A stretch of 64,000 bases of DNA from ZC4RG30 sp963726085. GTDB lineage: Bacteria; Pseudomonadota; Gammaproteobacteria; Steroidobacterales; Steroidobacteraceae. Location: the NCBI GenBank assembly GCA_963726085.1, contig CAVSAR010000001.1, forward strand, positions 620,001 to 684,000. Reading direction: 5' to 3'. Each line of letters starts with the position of its first letter. Position 1 is the first letter of the stretch. The notes beneath the pieces were generated by a model. The model did not search any database. It was not told where the DNA came from and was given only the letters and a program-made list of their open reading frames with translations. Below, piece after piece: positions 41,850 to 51,592 of this stretch. A program made the position numbers and the translations under genes.

Positions 41850-44619
41850 GGTCTACGATCCGAACAGCATAGAGCAGCGACTCTATGCGCAATGGGAGGC
41901 GCGCGGTTACTTCGCGCCGCAAGGGGCCGGCGCGCCCTACTGCATCATGATCCCGCCGCCCAATGTGACTGGCACGCTGCACATGGGGCATGCCTTCCAG
42001 GACACGATCATGGATGCGCTGATCCGCTACCACCGCATGCTGGGGCGTCGCACCCTGTGGCAGGTCGGGACGGACCACGCCGGCATTGCCACGCAGATGG
42101 TGGTCGAGCGGCAGCTCGACGCGGCCGGGCAAAGCCGCGCCGGCCTGGGGCGCGAAGCCTTCACCCAGCGGGTGTGGGAATGGAAGGCGCAATCCGGCGG
42201 GACGATATCGCAGCAGCTGCGGCGCCTGGGCGCGTCGGTGGACTGGCAGCGCGAACGGTTCACCATGGATGAGCAACTGTCGCGCTCCGTGACCGAAGTG
42301 TTCGTGCGCCTGCATGAAGAGGGTCTGATTTATCGCGGCAAGCGCTTGGTCAACTGGGACCCGCACCTGCTGACCGCGTTGTCCGACCTGGAAGTGATCG
42401 CGGCCGAAGAAGAAGGCAGTCTGTGGCACCTGCGCTATCCGCTGGAGGATGGCAGCGGGCACCTGGTGGTGGCGACCACGCGTCCGGAGACACTGCTCGG
42501 CGACAGCGCGGTCGCGGTGCACCCCGAAGACCCGCGCTACCAGCACCTGGTCGGGCAACGCGTGCGACTGCCGCTGACCGAGCGGCTGATTCCCGTCATT
42601 GCCGATTCCTTCGTGGAACGCGATTTCGGTTCCGGTTGCGTGAAGATCACCCCGGCGCATGACTTCACCGACTACGAGGTGGGTCAACGCCATGGACTGC
42701 CGCTATTCAACATCTTTACTCCTGAAGCGCGACTCAATGACAGCGTACCGGCCAGGCTGCGTGGCCTGTCGCGCGAGCAGGCGCGCCAGCGGGTGCTGGA
42801 GGAATTGACCACTGCGGGCCTGGTCGAACGCATCGACAAGCACCGCCTGATGGTGCCGCGCGGCGACCGCAGCGGGGTGGTGCTGGAGCCGCTGTTGACG
42901 GACCAATGGTATGTGCGCATCGCGCCGCTGGCGGGGCCGGCCATCGAGGCCGTGGAGCAAGGACGCGTGCGCTTCGTGCCAGAGCACTGGTCCAAGACGT
43001 ATTTCGAGTGGATGAACAACATCCGTGACTGGTGCATCAGCCGCCAATTGTGGTGGGGGCACCGGATTCCAGCCTGGTATGACGCGGCCGGAAACGTGTT
43101 TGTCGCCCGCAGCGAGGCCGAAGCCCTGGCCCAGGCACGCCAGAGGCTCGGCGCGGACACGCCATTGACCCGTGACCCGGATGTGCTCGATACGTGGTTC
43201 TCGTCGGCGCTATGGCCGTTCTCGACCTTGGGCTGGCCCGAGGCCAATGCCGACCTGCAGCAGTTCTACCCGGGCAACGTGCTGGTCACCGGGTTCGACA
43301 TCATCTTCTTCTGGGTTGCGCGCATGATCATGCTGGGCCTGAAGTTCATGGGCGACGTGCCGTTTCGCGAGGTCTACATGCATGGCCTGGTACGCGATGG
43401 CGAAGGCCAGAAGATGTCCAAGTCCAAGGGCAACGTGCTTGATCCGCTGGATATCGTCGACGGCATTTCGCTCAAGGACCTGCTGGTAAAGCGGACCACC
43501 GGCCTGATGCAGCCACATCTGGCAGGCGGCATCGAAAAAGCCACGCGCAAGCAGTTCCCCGCGGGCATCGAGGCGCACGGAACAGATGCGCTGCGCTTCA
43601 CGTTCGCGTCACTGGCCACGCAGAGCCGGGACATCCGATTCGAGCTGGGGCGGGTCGCAGGTTACCGCAATTTCTGCAACAAGCTGTGGAACGCAGCGCG
43701 CTTCGTGCTGCTGGTGTGCGAAGGCAAGGACATCGCGCCACGCGGCGCCGTGCCCCAGGGCGTGGTCGACCGCTGGATCCGTTCACGGCTGCGCGACGCG
43801 CTGGCCACTACCGAGACTGCATTCACCGATTACCGGCTGGACCAGGCCGCCAGCGCGCTGTATGAATTTACCTGGCACGAACTTTGTGACTGGTACCTGG
43901 AACTGTCCAAGCCGGTGCTGCAAGGCGACGATGCCATGGCCGCCGCGGCGACCCGTCGCACATTGCTGGACGTGTTCGAGTCGCTGCTGCGCGCATTGCA
44001 TCCGTTGATGCCGTTCATCACCGACGAGATCTGGCGCCGCATCGCACCGGTGGCCGGCGTCGCCGGCGAATCGATCATGCTGACCCCCTGGCCGGACCAT
44101 GCCGAGTTTGCGGCCGACCCGAGCGCCCTTGGGGATGTCGAATGGATCAAGGCGGTCATCCTGGGCCTGCGCCAGATCCGTGGCGAGATGGACATCAGCC
44201 CGGCACGCCGCCTTGCACCGCTGGTGCGCGACGCCGCACCCGCCGATCGCGAACAATTCACGCGCCACGCCGCCCTGCTGGCGCGGCTGGCCGGGATTGA
44301 TGCCCCGCGGATGCTGGACGCCGACGAGGTGGCGCCAGCCAGTGCCTCCGCGCTGGTGGGCAACATGACGCTGCTGGTACCCATGCAGGGCCTGATCGAC
44401 CCCGCGGTCGAGTTGACGCGCCTGACCCGCAAGCGCGACAAGAACGACCAGGAGCTGGTCCGCGCCCGGGCCAAGCTCACCAACCCGGATTTTGTGAACC
44501 ATGCCCCGCCGGAGGTGGTCGCGACCGAGCGCGAGCGCATCGCACAGTTCGAAAAGGTGAACGACGGCCTCGCCAGGCAGATCCAGATCGTGCAGGGTCT
44601 GCTCAGCAATCAGGACTAA
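41842..44619 (+). CDS. valS: Valyl-tRNA synthetase
   Basis: Class I aminoacyl-tRNA synthetase of 925 residues, charging tRNA-Val. HIGH-type motif in PPPNVTGTLHMGHAF (about residue 48), editing-domain region with GTDHAGIATQMVVERQL earlier and VVATTRPETLLGDSA, and the KMSKS loop (GQKMSKSKGNVLDP, about residue 524). The C-terminal coiled coil is present (ELTRLTRKRDKNDQELVRAR). ATG 41842 (MDKVYDPNSI) overlaps the end of holC; an upstream open frame is not part of the protein. No defect seen. Confidence 0.97.
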   Translation: MDKVYDPNSIEQRLYAQWEARGYFAPQGAGAPYCIMIPPPNVTGTLHMGHAFQDTIMDALIRYHRMLGRRTLWQVGTDHAGIATQMVVERQLDAAGQSRAGLGREAFTQRVWEWKAQSGGTISQQLRRLGASVDWQRERFTMDEQLSRSVTEVFVRLHEEGLIYRGKRLVNWDPHLLTALSDLEVIAAEEEGSLWHLRYPLEDGSGHLVVATTRPETLLGDSAVAVHPEDPRYQHLVGQRVRLPLTERLIPVIADSFVERDFGSGCVKITPAHDFTDYEVGQRHGLPLFNIFTPEARLNDSVPARLRGLSREQARQRVLEELTTAGLVERIDKHRLMVPRGDRSGVVLEPLLTDQWYVRIAPLAGPAIEAVEQGRVRFVPEHWSKTYFEWMNNIRDWCISRQLWWGHRIPAWYDAAGNVFVARSEAEALAQARQRLGADTPLTRDPDVLDTWFSSALWPFSTLGWPEANADLQQFYPGNVLVTGFDIIFFWVARMIMLGLKFMGDVPFREVYMHGLVRDGEGQKMSKSKGNVLDPLDIVDGISLKDLLVKRTTGLMQPHLAGGIEKATRKQFPAGIEAHGTDALRFTFASLATQSRDIRFELGRVAGYRNFCNKLWNAARFVLLVCEGKDIAPRGAVPQGVVDRWIRSRLRDALATTETAFTDYRLDQAASALYEFTWHELCDWYLELSKPVLQGDDAMAAAATRRTLLDVFESLLRALHPLMPFITDEIWRRIAPVAGVAGESIMLTPWPDHAEFAADPSALGDVEWIKAVILGLRQIRGEMDISPARRLAPLVRDAAPADREQFTRHAALLARLAGIDAPRMLDADEVAPASASALVGNMTLLVPMQGLIDPAVELTRLTRKRDKNDQELVRARAKLTNPDFVNHAPPEVVATERERIAQFEKVNDGLARQIQIVQGLLSNQD

Positions 44620-44623
44620 TCCC

Positions 44624-45547
44624 ATGGATCCGCTGCTGGCGGCCATACGCAATCTGGAATCCATCGTGCTGGGCAAGGGCGAGGCCGTGCGCCTGAGCCT
44701 GGCCTGCCTGCTGGCCCGTGGCCACCTGCTGATCGAGGACGTACCCGGGGTTGGCAAGACCACGCTGGCCCATGCGTTGGCCCAGGTGCTGGGACTTTCC
44801 TGGCAGCGCGTGCAGTTCACCAGTGACCTGCTGCCTGCGGACATCATTGGCGTGTCCATATTCGATCGCGCCACGCAGAAGTTCGAGTTTCGCCAGGGCC
44901 CGGTGTTCACGCAGCTGCTGCTGGCCGATGAGGTCAATCGCGCCAGTCCACGAACCCAGAGCGCCCTGCTGGAAGCCATGGAGGAGCGGCAGGTCAGCGT
45001 CGATGGCCAGGCGCACGTGCTGCCCGAGCCGTTTTTCGTCGTGGCCACGCAGAACCCGCATGAACAGCTGGGAACGTATGCGCTACCGGAGTCCCAGCTC
45101 GACCGGTTCCTGATGCGCATCGAACTGGGGTATCCGGATGCAATCCATGAACGCACGCTGCTGAACGGCGGGGACCGGCGCGCCCTGCTGCTGCAGACCA
45201 CCCCGTCGATGAACGGCGCCACCCTGCTGCAATTGCAGCGCAGCCTGGAGTCCATCCACGTGGGCCCGGCGCTGCTTGACTACGTGCAGGCACTGGTGCG
45301 CCGCACGCGCGACCGCAAGGACGTGCAGCTGGGATTATCGCCGCGTGCGGCCCAGGGCCTGGTACGCGCGGCGCGCGCCTGGGCGCGGCTGGATGGTCGC
45401 AGCAGCGTGATACCCGACGACGTGCAGGCAATCTGGCCCGCCGTGGCACTGCATCGCCTGGAGCCGCGCGATTCAGCCAACAGTGACGCCGCCGCGCGGC
45501 GCCAGCTGCTGCGCAACATCCTGGAGTCCGTTGCCGTCCCCGCCTGA
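44624..45547 (+). CDS. MoxR-family AAA+ ATPase
   Basis: A 307-residue MoxR-type ATPase, a chaperone-like protein usually encoded with DUF58 and transglutaminase proteins. Walker A is EDVPGVGKTTLAHAL, Walker B LLLADEVNRASPRTQSALLE, sensor 1 FFVVATQNPHEQLG and the arginine-finger region PESQLDRFLM. The start lies 4 bp after the valS stop. It overlaps the downstream DUF58 gene, forming a moxR-DUF58-tgpA operon. Confidence 0.9.
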   Translation: MDPLLAAIRNLESIVLGKGEAVRLSLACLLARGHLLIEDVPGVGKTTLAHALAQVLGLSWQRVQFTSDLLPADIIGVSIFDRATQKFEFRQGPVFTQLLLADEVNRASPRTQSALLEAMEERQVSVDGQAHVLPEPFFVVATQNPHEQLGTYALPESQLDRFLMRIELGYPDAIHERTLLNGGDRRALLLQTTPSMNGATLLQLQRSLESIHVGPALLDYVQALVRRTRDRKDVQLGLSPRAAQGLVRAARAWARLDGRSSVIPDDVQAIWPAVALHRLEPRDSANSDAAARRQLLRNILESVAVPA

Positions 45548-46517
45548 GCGCCCGCCGGATCGGATATTGGCCTGGGCACTGCGCCGCCAGGGCAAGGACA
45601 CGCTGCCCCTGGTGTTGTCATCGCGTCGCGTCTACATCCTGCCCACCCGTACCGGCTGGGCGTTCGCGGCCGTGCTGGGCGTGACTTTCATCGCCGGCAT
45701 CAACTACGGCAATGGCCTGGCGATGCTGTTGTGCTTCTGGCTGGCCGGCTTCGCACTGGTGGCCATGTTCCAGACGCAGCGGCAACTGTCGGGCCTAAAG
45801 ATCGCCGGCGCAGAGGCGCAGGCCGCCTTTGCAGGGCAGGCCGTGCCCCTGCGCCTGCAGCTTATAGCCCGCGCCAGGACCAGCGACCTGCGTGCGGGCA
45901 CTGCGCGCGGTGCGGGGGTCGCGGCGCTGGCCGACCAGCAACCAGGCGAGTTGCATCTGGAGCTGCAACTGCCCGCCCCGAAGCGCGGACTGTGGCAGTC
46001 ACCGGCACTGCGCCTGGAATCAAGCGCCCCGTTTGGCCTGTTTCGGACCTGGACCTGGCTGCAGCTGGATGCGTCCACGCTGGTCTACCCGACGCCCCAT
46101 GGCAGCCTGCCGGTGCCGCAGGTACCCGGTGGCGACAATGGCAGATCACGGCCAGGGGCCGGACTGGACGAACTGGCGTGGCTGCGCGCCTTTCGTGAAG
46201 GCGATTCGCCGCGGCAGGTGGCCTGGAAGGCCTACGCGCGCGGTGCGCCGCTGCTGGTGCGCGAATACCAGGGCAGCGTGGCCGCCGCCCACGAATTCTC
46301 CTTCGATGCACTGCGCCACCTGGGCGTTGAGGCACGGCTCTCGCAGCTGTGTCGCTGGATCGTGGATGCGGCTGCGCACAACGAGCCCTGGACCCTGTCC
46401 TTGCCTGGGGCAGCGCCCCTCAGTGGCATCGGCGCCGCGCATCGACAGGAGTGCCTGTCCAGGCTGGCGCTGTTCGCCGCCCCCGGTGGCGGGCCCGCGC
46501 CACAGGGCGCAGCGTGA
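45531..46517 (+). CDS. DUF58-domain membrane protein
   Basis: A 328-residue protein with two adjacent N-terminal helices (GWAFAAVLGVTFIAGINY, LAMLLCFWLAGFALVAMF) and a DUF58 domain, a von Willebrand-like fold, with the hallmark LAWLRAFREGDSPRQVAWKA. The family works with MoxR ATPases; the exact role is undefined. The start is uncertain: TTG 45531 overlaps moxR by 17 bp and is the earliest sensible choice. It overlaps the transglutaminase gene by 4 bp. Confidence 0.82.
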   Translation: MPSPPERPPDRILAWALRRQGKDTLPLVLSSRRVYILPTRTGWAFAAVLGVTFIAGINYGNGLAMLLCFWLAGFALVAMFQTQRQLSGLKIAGAEAQAAFAGQAVPLRLQLIARARTSDLRAGTARGAGVAALADQQPGELHLELQLPAPKRGLWQSPALRLESSAPFGLFRTWTWLQLDASTLVYPTPHGSLPVPQVPGGDNGRSRPGAGLDELAWLRAFREGDSPRQVAWKAYARGAPLLVREYQGSVAAAHEFSFDALRHLGVEARLSQLCRWIVDAAAHNEPWTLSLPGAAPLSGIGAAHRQECLSRLALFAAPGGGPAPQGAA

Positions 46518-48525
46518 AGCGCGCCGGCTCCCTGCCCAATACCAGGGCCATGCTCCTGGTGCTGGCCGCATTCGCAGTCAGCGTGCTGCTGCACGTGGAT
46601 CGCGTGCCCGTGTGGTGCGTGGTGGCCGCCGGCCTTGCCCTGGCGTGGCACGGCCTGTTCTTGCTGGGCCGACTACCACTGCCGGGCACGCCGCTGCGGC
46701 TGCTGATCGCCGCGACGCTTTGCGCGGCAACGCTGGCGAGCTTTCGCACGCTGCAGGGACTGGGCGCCGGCAGCACCCTGTTGCTGGTGATGGGCGCGGC
46801 CAAGCTGCTGGAGATCCGGCGCCGCCGCGACGCCATGGTGATGGCGTTCGTGTCGCTGGTGTTGTTGCTGGCGGCGTGCCTGGATCGACAGTCATTGACG
46901 CGGATGCCCCTGTACCTGCTGGCCGGATGGTGCGCCTGCGCGGCGATCGCGGCCCTGGGCGGCACCCCGGCGTCGCAGTCTGTGCGCCGCGCATTTGGCA
47001 CGGCCGGCATCGCGCTGCTGCTGGCCCTGCCGTTTGCCGGCGCCTGTTTCCTGCTGGTGCCGCGCCTGCCCGGACCGTTGTGGAGTTGGCCTTCCGGCGA
47101 CCAGGCACGCACCGGCCTGGATGACCAGATGAGCCCGGGCAGCATTTCCGAGTTGTCGGCGTCCGATGAACCGGCGTTTCGCGTCCGGTTTGACGGTGCG
47201 CCACCCCCTGCATCGGCGCGCTACTGGCGCGGGCCGGTGCTGCATGATTTCGACGGCTACACCTGGCGACGGGCGCGCGGCCAGATTGCCCCGACGCCGG
47301 CCACCGAGGCGCGCGGCACGGAGGTCAGCTACCACGTGATGCTGGAACCGCACGGACGCAACTGGCTCTATGGACTGGATTCGATCCGCTCGATCAGCGG
47401 GCCATTTACTTTCCTGACCTTTGACGGGCAGGTGATGTCCACGCGGCCGGTCACCGCCATGCGCGCCTATGACGGGCGCTCCAACCTGGACATGCGCAGC
47501 AGCAGGCCGCTGTCCACCACCGGTCGCCGACTCGACACGCAGCTGCCTCCCGGTCGCAATCCACGCACCACCCAAATGGCCCTTGCCATGCGCGCCGCGG
47601 CCAGCAGTGACCGCGACTACTCCCGGCGCGCGCTGGACTTCTTCAGGACTGGCGGGTTTCGTTACACGCTTACGCCGCCGCGACTGGGCTACGACTCGGT
47701 CGATGACCTGCTGTTCAACACCCGACTTGGATTTTGCGGGCACTTCGCCTCGGCCTACGTGACGTTGATGCGTGCCGCGGGTGTTCCTGCCGGGTGGTGA
47801 CGGGCTACCTGGGCGGCGAGTGGAACGCATTGGGCGGGTACTACCTGGTTCGCCAGTCCGATGCCCATGCCTGGGCGGAGGTCTGGCTGGATGGCCAGGG
47901 GTGGGTACGTATCGATCCCACCGCCGTGGTGGAACCGGAGCGGCTGCAGCAGGGACTGATGGACCTGATGCCCGATCGCGGTACGGCCACCAGCCGCATG
48001 CTGCGGTCAGGACCCTGGATTCGCAGCCTGGTCGCGGCGTGGGATGCCTCGGGCAACTGGTGGGAAGAGCGCGTGGTGCGCTTCAACATGGCCAGCCAGA
48101 TGAATTTGCTGCAGCGACTGGGCCTGGGAGCTATCGATTACCGTGGCATGGCGCTGCTGCTGCTGGCCGCGGCCACCCTGTGGGGCCTGCTGGTGGCGCT
48201 GTGGACGACGCGAACCGCTGGCACCACTGGCACAGACCCGCTGGGGGCGATGTGGCTGCGCTACAAGGGACTGCTGCGCCGGCGTGGACTGCGCATCGCA
48301 CCGCACGAGCCACCGCGCGCCATTTCGCGCCGCGCCGCCGGCCGCTATCCGCTGGTTGCGGCCCAGATCAATGAGTTCACAGAACAGTACCTGGCCCTTC
48401 GCTACGGCGCAGGTACCCACGCCTCGAAAGAACAGGTCAGGCTATTGCGCGTACTTCTGCGCCGGATTGCAGGCGGTACAGCAGCGCACCGCCGACCGCG
48501 AACAGCAGTAACGGCGACAGGATAG
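46514..48525 (+). CDS. tgpA: Transglutaminase-like membrane protein TgpA (one frameshift)
   Basis: A multi-pass protein with a periplasmic transglutaminase domain, essential for viability in Pseudomonas. About five or six N-terminal helices are followed by WRGPVLHDFDGYTWRRA and the catalytic triad: Cys in GFCGHFASAYVTLMRAAGVP, His in DAHAWAEVWLDG and Asp in VRIDPTAVV. A further helix is MALLLLAAATLWGLLVALW. The frame breaks between Cys and His near 47797, where GCCGGG should read GCCCGGG (A-R-VVTGYLGG), so a missing C is the likely error. The extreme 3' end overlaps a stray MFS gene end on the other strand. Confidence 0.85.
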
Positions 48526-48535
48526 AGGCGCGCGT
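48437..48535 (-). pseudogene. Detached 3' end of an MFS transporter gene
   Basis: Reverse-strand reading gives 32 residues ending in TGA: TRASILSPLLLFAVGGALLY, then RLQSGAEVRAIA. This matches the C-terminus of the MFS protein encoded at 50324-51592 (TRASILSLLLLFVLGGALLY, then RV). The match begins abruptly at 48535, so it is a gene end cut off from its body by the 1.9-kb segment that follows. Confidence 0.75.
48473..48535. repeat. 63-bp imperfect direct repeat, left copy
   Basis: About 54 of 63 bases match 50360-50422. The two copies bound the segment with the glycosyltransferase gene and correspond to the same codons of the MFS gene 3' end. Divergence rules out a very recent duplication. 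Confidence 0.75.
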
Positions 48536-48613
48536 CGCGATCCTGATTCTTCCTCTGCAGCTCCTACGACGCCGCCGCCGCTGGTGTCACTGGGCTCGTT
48601 CACCAGGGCGACG

Positions 48614-49886
48614 TCAGAAGAGGCCGCGCCGGCGCCAGGCCTCGCAGTGAACGACCAGTTTGTCGACGCGGTGAAAACACGTGTGCTCGCCATACACACG
48701 ACGCAGCGCCGCCATCGCGATGGCATTGCGCTCGTCGGGCCGGCTGACGTAATGGTCGTACAGGCGCACGAACTCCGCGGGAGACGCAGCCTGCACGAGT
48801 TCATCGGGTTGGAAATACCGGCCTGTGATTGCGGTTGGCGTCGTCAGTTGAAATGCGCCGCACGCGGCCGCGGCGTAAACGCGATGTGTCACCTCCGCCC
48901 CGTAGTGGTGGACGAATCCCACGAGTGGACTGAGCGCGATGCGCGATTGCGAATAACACAGCGGCATCTGCGCGGGAGGAGTGCCAGCCTCATTGCCGAA
49001 GCCCCAGCGCGCTCCTGCCCACAGGCCGCGGTGACGTCGCAGTATCGGCCGCAGATAGCGGTAGGACACTTCGACGCGCTCTTCTGTCATCGACGTCGCC
49101 ATGCAGTAGTCATACTGGCGCGCGACATCGACGGGAAAGTCGGTAAACGGATTGGAGCCCTGCGGAATCACCACGTAGTCGATCGCGGGCCCTCCCGGTT
49201 CGTGGGAAAACCGCTCGTGAAACTCCGGTTCGAAAATCGAAAAGTAGGCGTCCGCTGCCAGTCCGTTGCGGCGCAATTGCAGCCGCCACTCGCTCTCTTC
49301 GGGCGTGGATCTTCCGGTTGGTACGTGCTCCCGCGGTGAACGCGCGTGCCACACGGGAATGAACAACCGCAGGCATCCGTGGCTGCGCTTGTATCGTTCC
49401 ACGAAGGCGAGATCAATCACGCGAAGTGATTGCGTCGACTCCGTGGCAATGAACACGTTGGGCCGAAATTCCTCGAATGCCGCGGGTGATGGCGGTCGTG
49501 TCTGTGTCGGGAGGCAACACGCGACTCTCGATGCCCGCGTGCTTCATGCATCGCGCCAGGTCGCCGAACCAGATCTCCGCGGTGAGACTGCTAGGTTGAA
49601 ACATCAGCACGCGATAACCGGTTTGCGCGTGACGACGTTCGTTCGCGGCGATGAGCTGCTCGCGCAGCGCTCGTCCCGTATCGACTATTGCCGGGTCGGT
49701 GCGCTCATTGTCAGCGCGCGCCGGCATCGAACTACCACGCTGATAGTCGGAGCGCAGCGCGCGCAGTCGCCAGTGCCGCAGTGCGACCGCTGGCCCGCGG
49801 GTGAACAATTTTCTGGTGAAGCGCACGATCGGCGAAGAGTGCCGCGGCGCAGGGGGCGAGAGGGTAAGCGTCAATCCGGACCTCAT
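48614..49886 (-). CDS. Glycosyltransferase with CgeB-like C-terminus (one frameshift)
   Basis: About 424 residues after joining two frames. The N-terminal part ends LEARCMKH-like in RCMKHAGIESRVLPPDTDTT; removing one inserted C near 49478 gives IEEFRPNVFIATES and continues into FVERYKRSHGCLRLFIPVW. The C-terminal part has VTHRVYAAAACGAFQLTTPT, then FVRLYDHYVSRPDERNAIA and RRVYGEHTCFHRVDKLV, the pattern of glycosyltransferase/CgeB-type ends that bind nucleotide sugar. It is the only gene of the inserted segment. The acceptor is unknown; surface glycan modification is likely. Confidence 0.68.
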
Positions 49887-50323
49887 CGCACCGCGGATAG
49901 GAATTTCAACGGCCTTCCTAATCCGGCCTGTTCGCGTAGGTGGCCTTATGTGAGCCCGAGCTTACCTGCTGCAGGCGTTGCCCGGCAAACGCTGCGGCCA
50001 CCAAACCTGCCGGGCAACTGAGCCTGACCCCTGAATGCCCGCCTACTGCCGCCCCGTCGCCCGTATCCACCCGTGCCTGCCGCCAACCGCAACCCGGGCG
50101 CACACCGGCCTTGTCCGCCCGGTCACTGGCCAGCGGAAAACGCCCCTCACCGTCAAATTTACCGCAGGCTCGCCTGCCCCGGCGGCGCCCGCGCGCCGAG
50201 CGACAGCTCGGCCTGGTGCTGCTCCGGCGCCGTGCGCTCCAAGCGCAAAAGGATCTTGGCGATAATTTCCGGCTGCCGCTGCTGCTGGCTGCCGCCACGG
50301 CGATTGCGCGTCGAAAGGCCAGC
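49887..50323. other. Noncoding part of the inserted segment
   Basis: About 440 bp between the glycosyltransferase start and the MFS stop. Open frames exist on both strands through high GC, but none has recognisable domains or a ribosome-binding sequence. The glycosyltransferase promoter should lie here. Confidence 0.4.
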
Positions 50324-51592
50324 TCAGGCAGTTGCGGGCTGTGCTGCGTCAGGTCGCACGCGGTACAGCAGCGCACCACCCAGCACGAACAGCAGCAGCA
50401 ACGACAGGATAGAGGCGCGCGTACTGTGGGTCAGCAACGCCAGCAATGCCATCAACCCCGGGCCCAGCACTGTGGCGAATTTGCCGATCATGTTGTAGAA
50501 CCCGAAGAACTCCCCGGACTTGCCCTTGGGCACCAGCCTGCCGTACAGCGAGCGCGACAGGCTTTGCACGCCGCCCTGAACCATGCCGACCACCACGGCC
50601 ATGGCGTAGAACTGCAGCGCCGTCGTCAGGTAGAAGGCCCACACGGTCACCCCTGCATAGACCGCCACGCCCAGCAGTACGCTGCGGCGTGCGCCGATGC
50701 GCTCGCCCAGGCGACCAAATGCAACCGCGGCTGGAAAGGCCACAAACTGCGTGAGCAGCAATGCCCCCATGAGATCGGAACTCTTGAGACCCAGCGACAT
50801 GCCATAGTCCACCGCCATCTTGATGATGGTATTGACGCCGTCGATGTACAGCCAGTAGGCCAGCAGGAACTGCATCAGCATTTTGTACTTGCGCAGGTGC
50901 TGCGCGGTGTTGGCCAGCTCGCGCCATCCGGCCGTCCACGCACTTACACCATGAGCGACGGTTCTGGGCGCGGCTTCGCGCACGTACAGCATCAATGGCA
51001 GCAGAAACACCAGCCACCAGATGGCAACCGAGACGAACGCCCAGCGCACCGCTTCGGCAGCGTCATGCAACCCGAACAGCCCCGGCTTGACCACCATCAG
51101 CACGTTTAGCCCGAACAGCAGACCGCCACCCAGGTAGCCCAGCGCATAGCCCAATGCCGAGACACGGTCCAGCTGGCCAGGTTGTGCCACGTCCAGCAAC
51201 AGCGAGTCATAGAAGACAACACCGCCATTGAAGCCCACCGTGGCAAGCGCGAACAGTACTACGGCAACCAGCCACTGGCCCTGGCCCACAAAATACAGTG
51301 CCAGCGTCGTGGCAATGCCCAGCAGGCTGAAGGCCAGCAGCATGCGCTTGCGTTGCCCACCGCGATCGGCGACCGCGCCCAGTACCGGCGCCAGCACCGC
51401 GACGACAAATCCCGCCACGGCATTGGCCGTGCCCAGTCGGGTGGTGGGCACCGTGCTGTCCACCCCCGCGCTCCAGTATTGCCGGAAGAATACCGGGAAG
51501 AACCCGGCCATGACGGTGGTGGCGAAGGCCGAGTTGCCCCAGTCGTACAACGCCCAAGCCACTGCAGGCCGTGCCTTGAGCCACGCAATCAC
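50324..51592 (-). CDS. MFS transporter, UMF1/Atg22-like
   Basis: A 422-residue permease with about twelve helices. The start (AWALYDWGNSAFATTVMAGF, then FPVFF) is the signature of the UMF1 group. The loop AVADRGGQRKRMLLAFSLLG is the conserved 2-3 loop. Later helices include LMQFLLAYWLYIDGVNTII and SLYGRLVPKGKSGEFFGFYN. It overlaps the prfC stop by 4 bp (ATGA) and is probably co-transcribed with it. The substrate is unknown. Its last 60 bp are duplicated at 48473-48535. Confidence 0.88.
   Translation of the reverse strand: MIAWLKARPAVAWALYDWGNSAFATTVMAGFFPVFFRQYWSAGVDSTVPTTRLGTANAVAGFVVAVLAPVLGAVADRGGQRKRMLLAFSLLGIATTLALYFVGQGQWLVAVVLFALATVGFNGGVVFYDSLLLDVAQPGQLDRVSALGYALGYLGGGLLFGLNVLMVVKPGLFGLHDAAEAVRWAFVSVAIWWLVFLLPLMLYVREAAPRTVAHGVSAWTAGWRELANTAQHLRKYKMLMQFLLAYWLYIDGVNTIIKMAVDYGMSLGLKSSDLMGALLLTQFVAFPAAVAFGRLGERIGARRSVLLGVAVYAGVTVWAFYLTTALQFYAMAVVVGMVQGGVQSLSRSLYGRLVPKGKSGEFFGFYNMIGKFATVLGPGLMALLALLTHSTRASILSLLLLFVLGGALLYRVRPDAAQPATA
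50360..50422. repeat. 63-bp imperfect direct repeat, right copy
   Basis: Partner of 48473-48535, inside the intact MFS gene 3' end. Sequence similarity ends abruptly at both borders. Confidence 0.75.

Noticed and set aside
49918..51109. Long forward-strand frame over the MFS gene
   Set aside because: It is antisense to the well-supported transporter, Gln/His-rich and without domains, as expected of a shadow frame.
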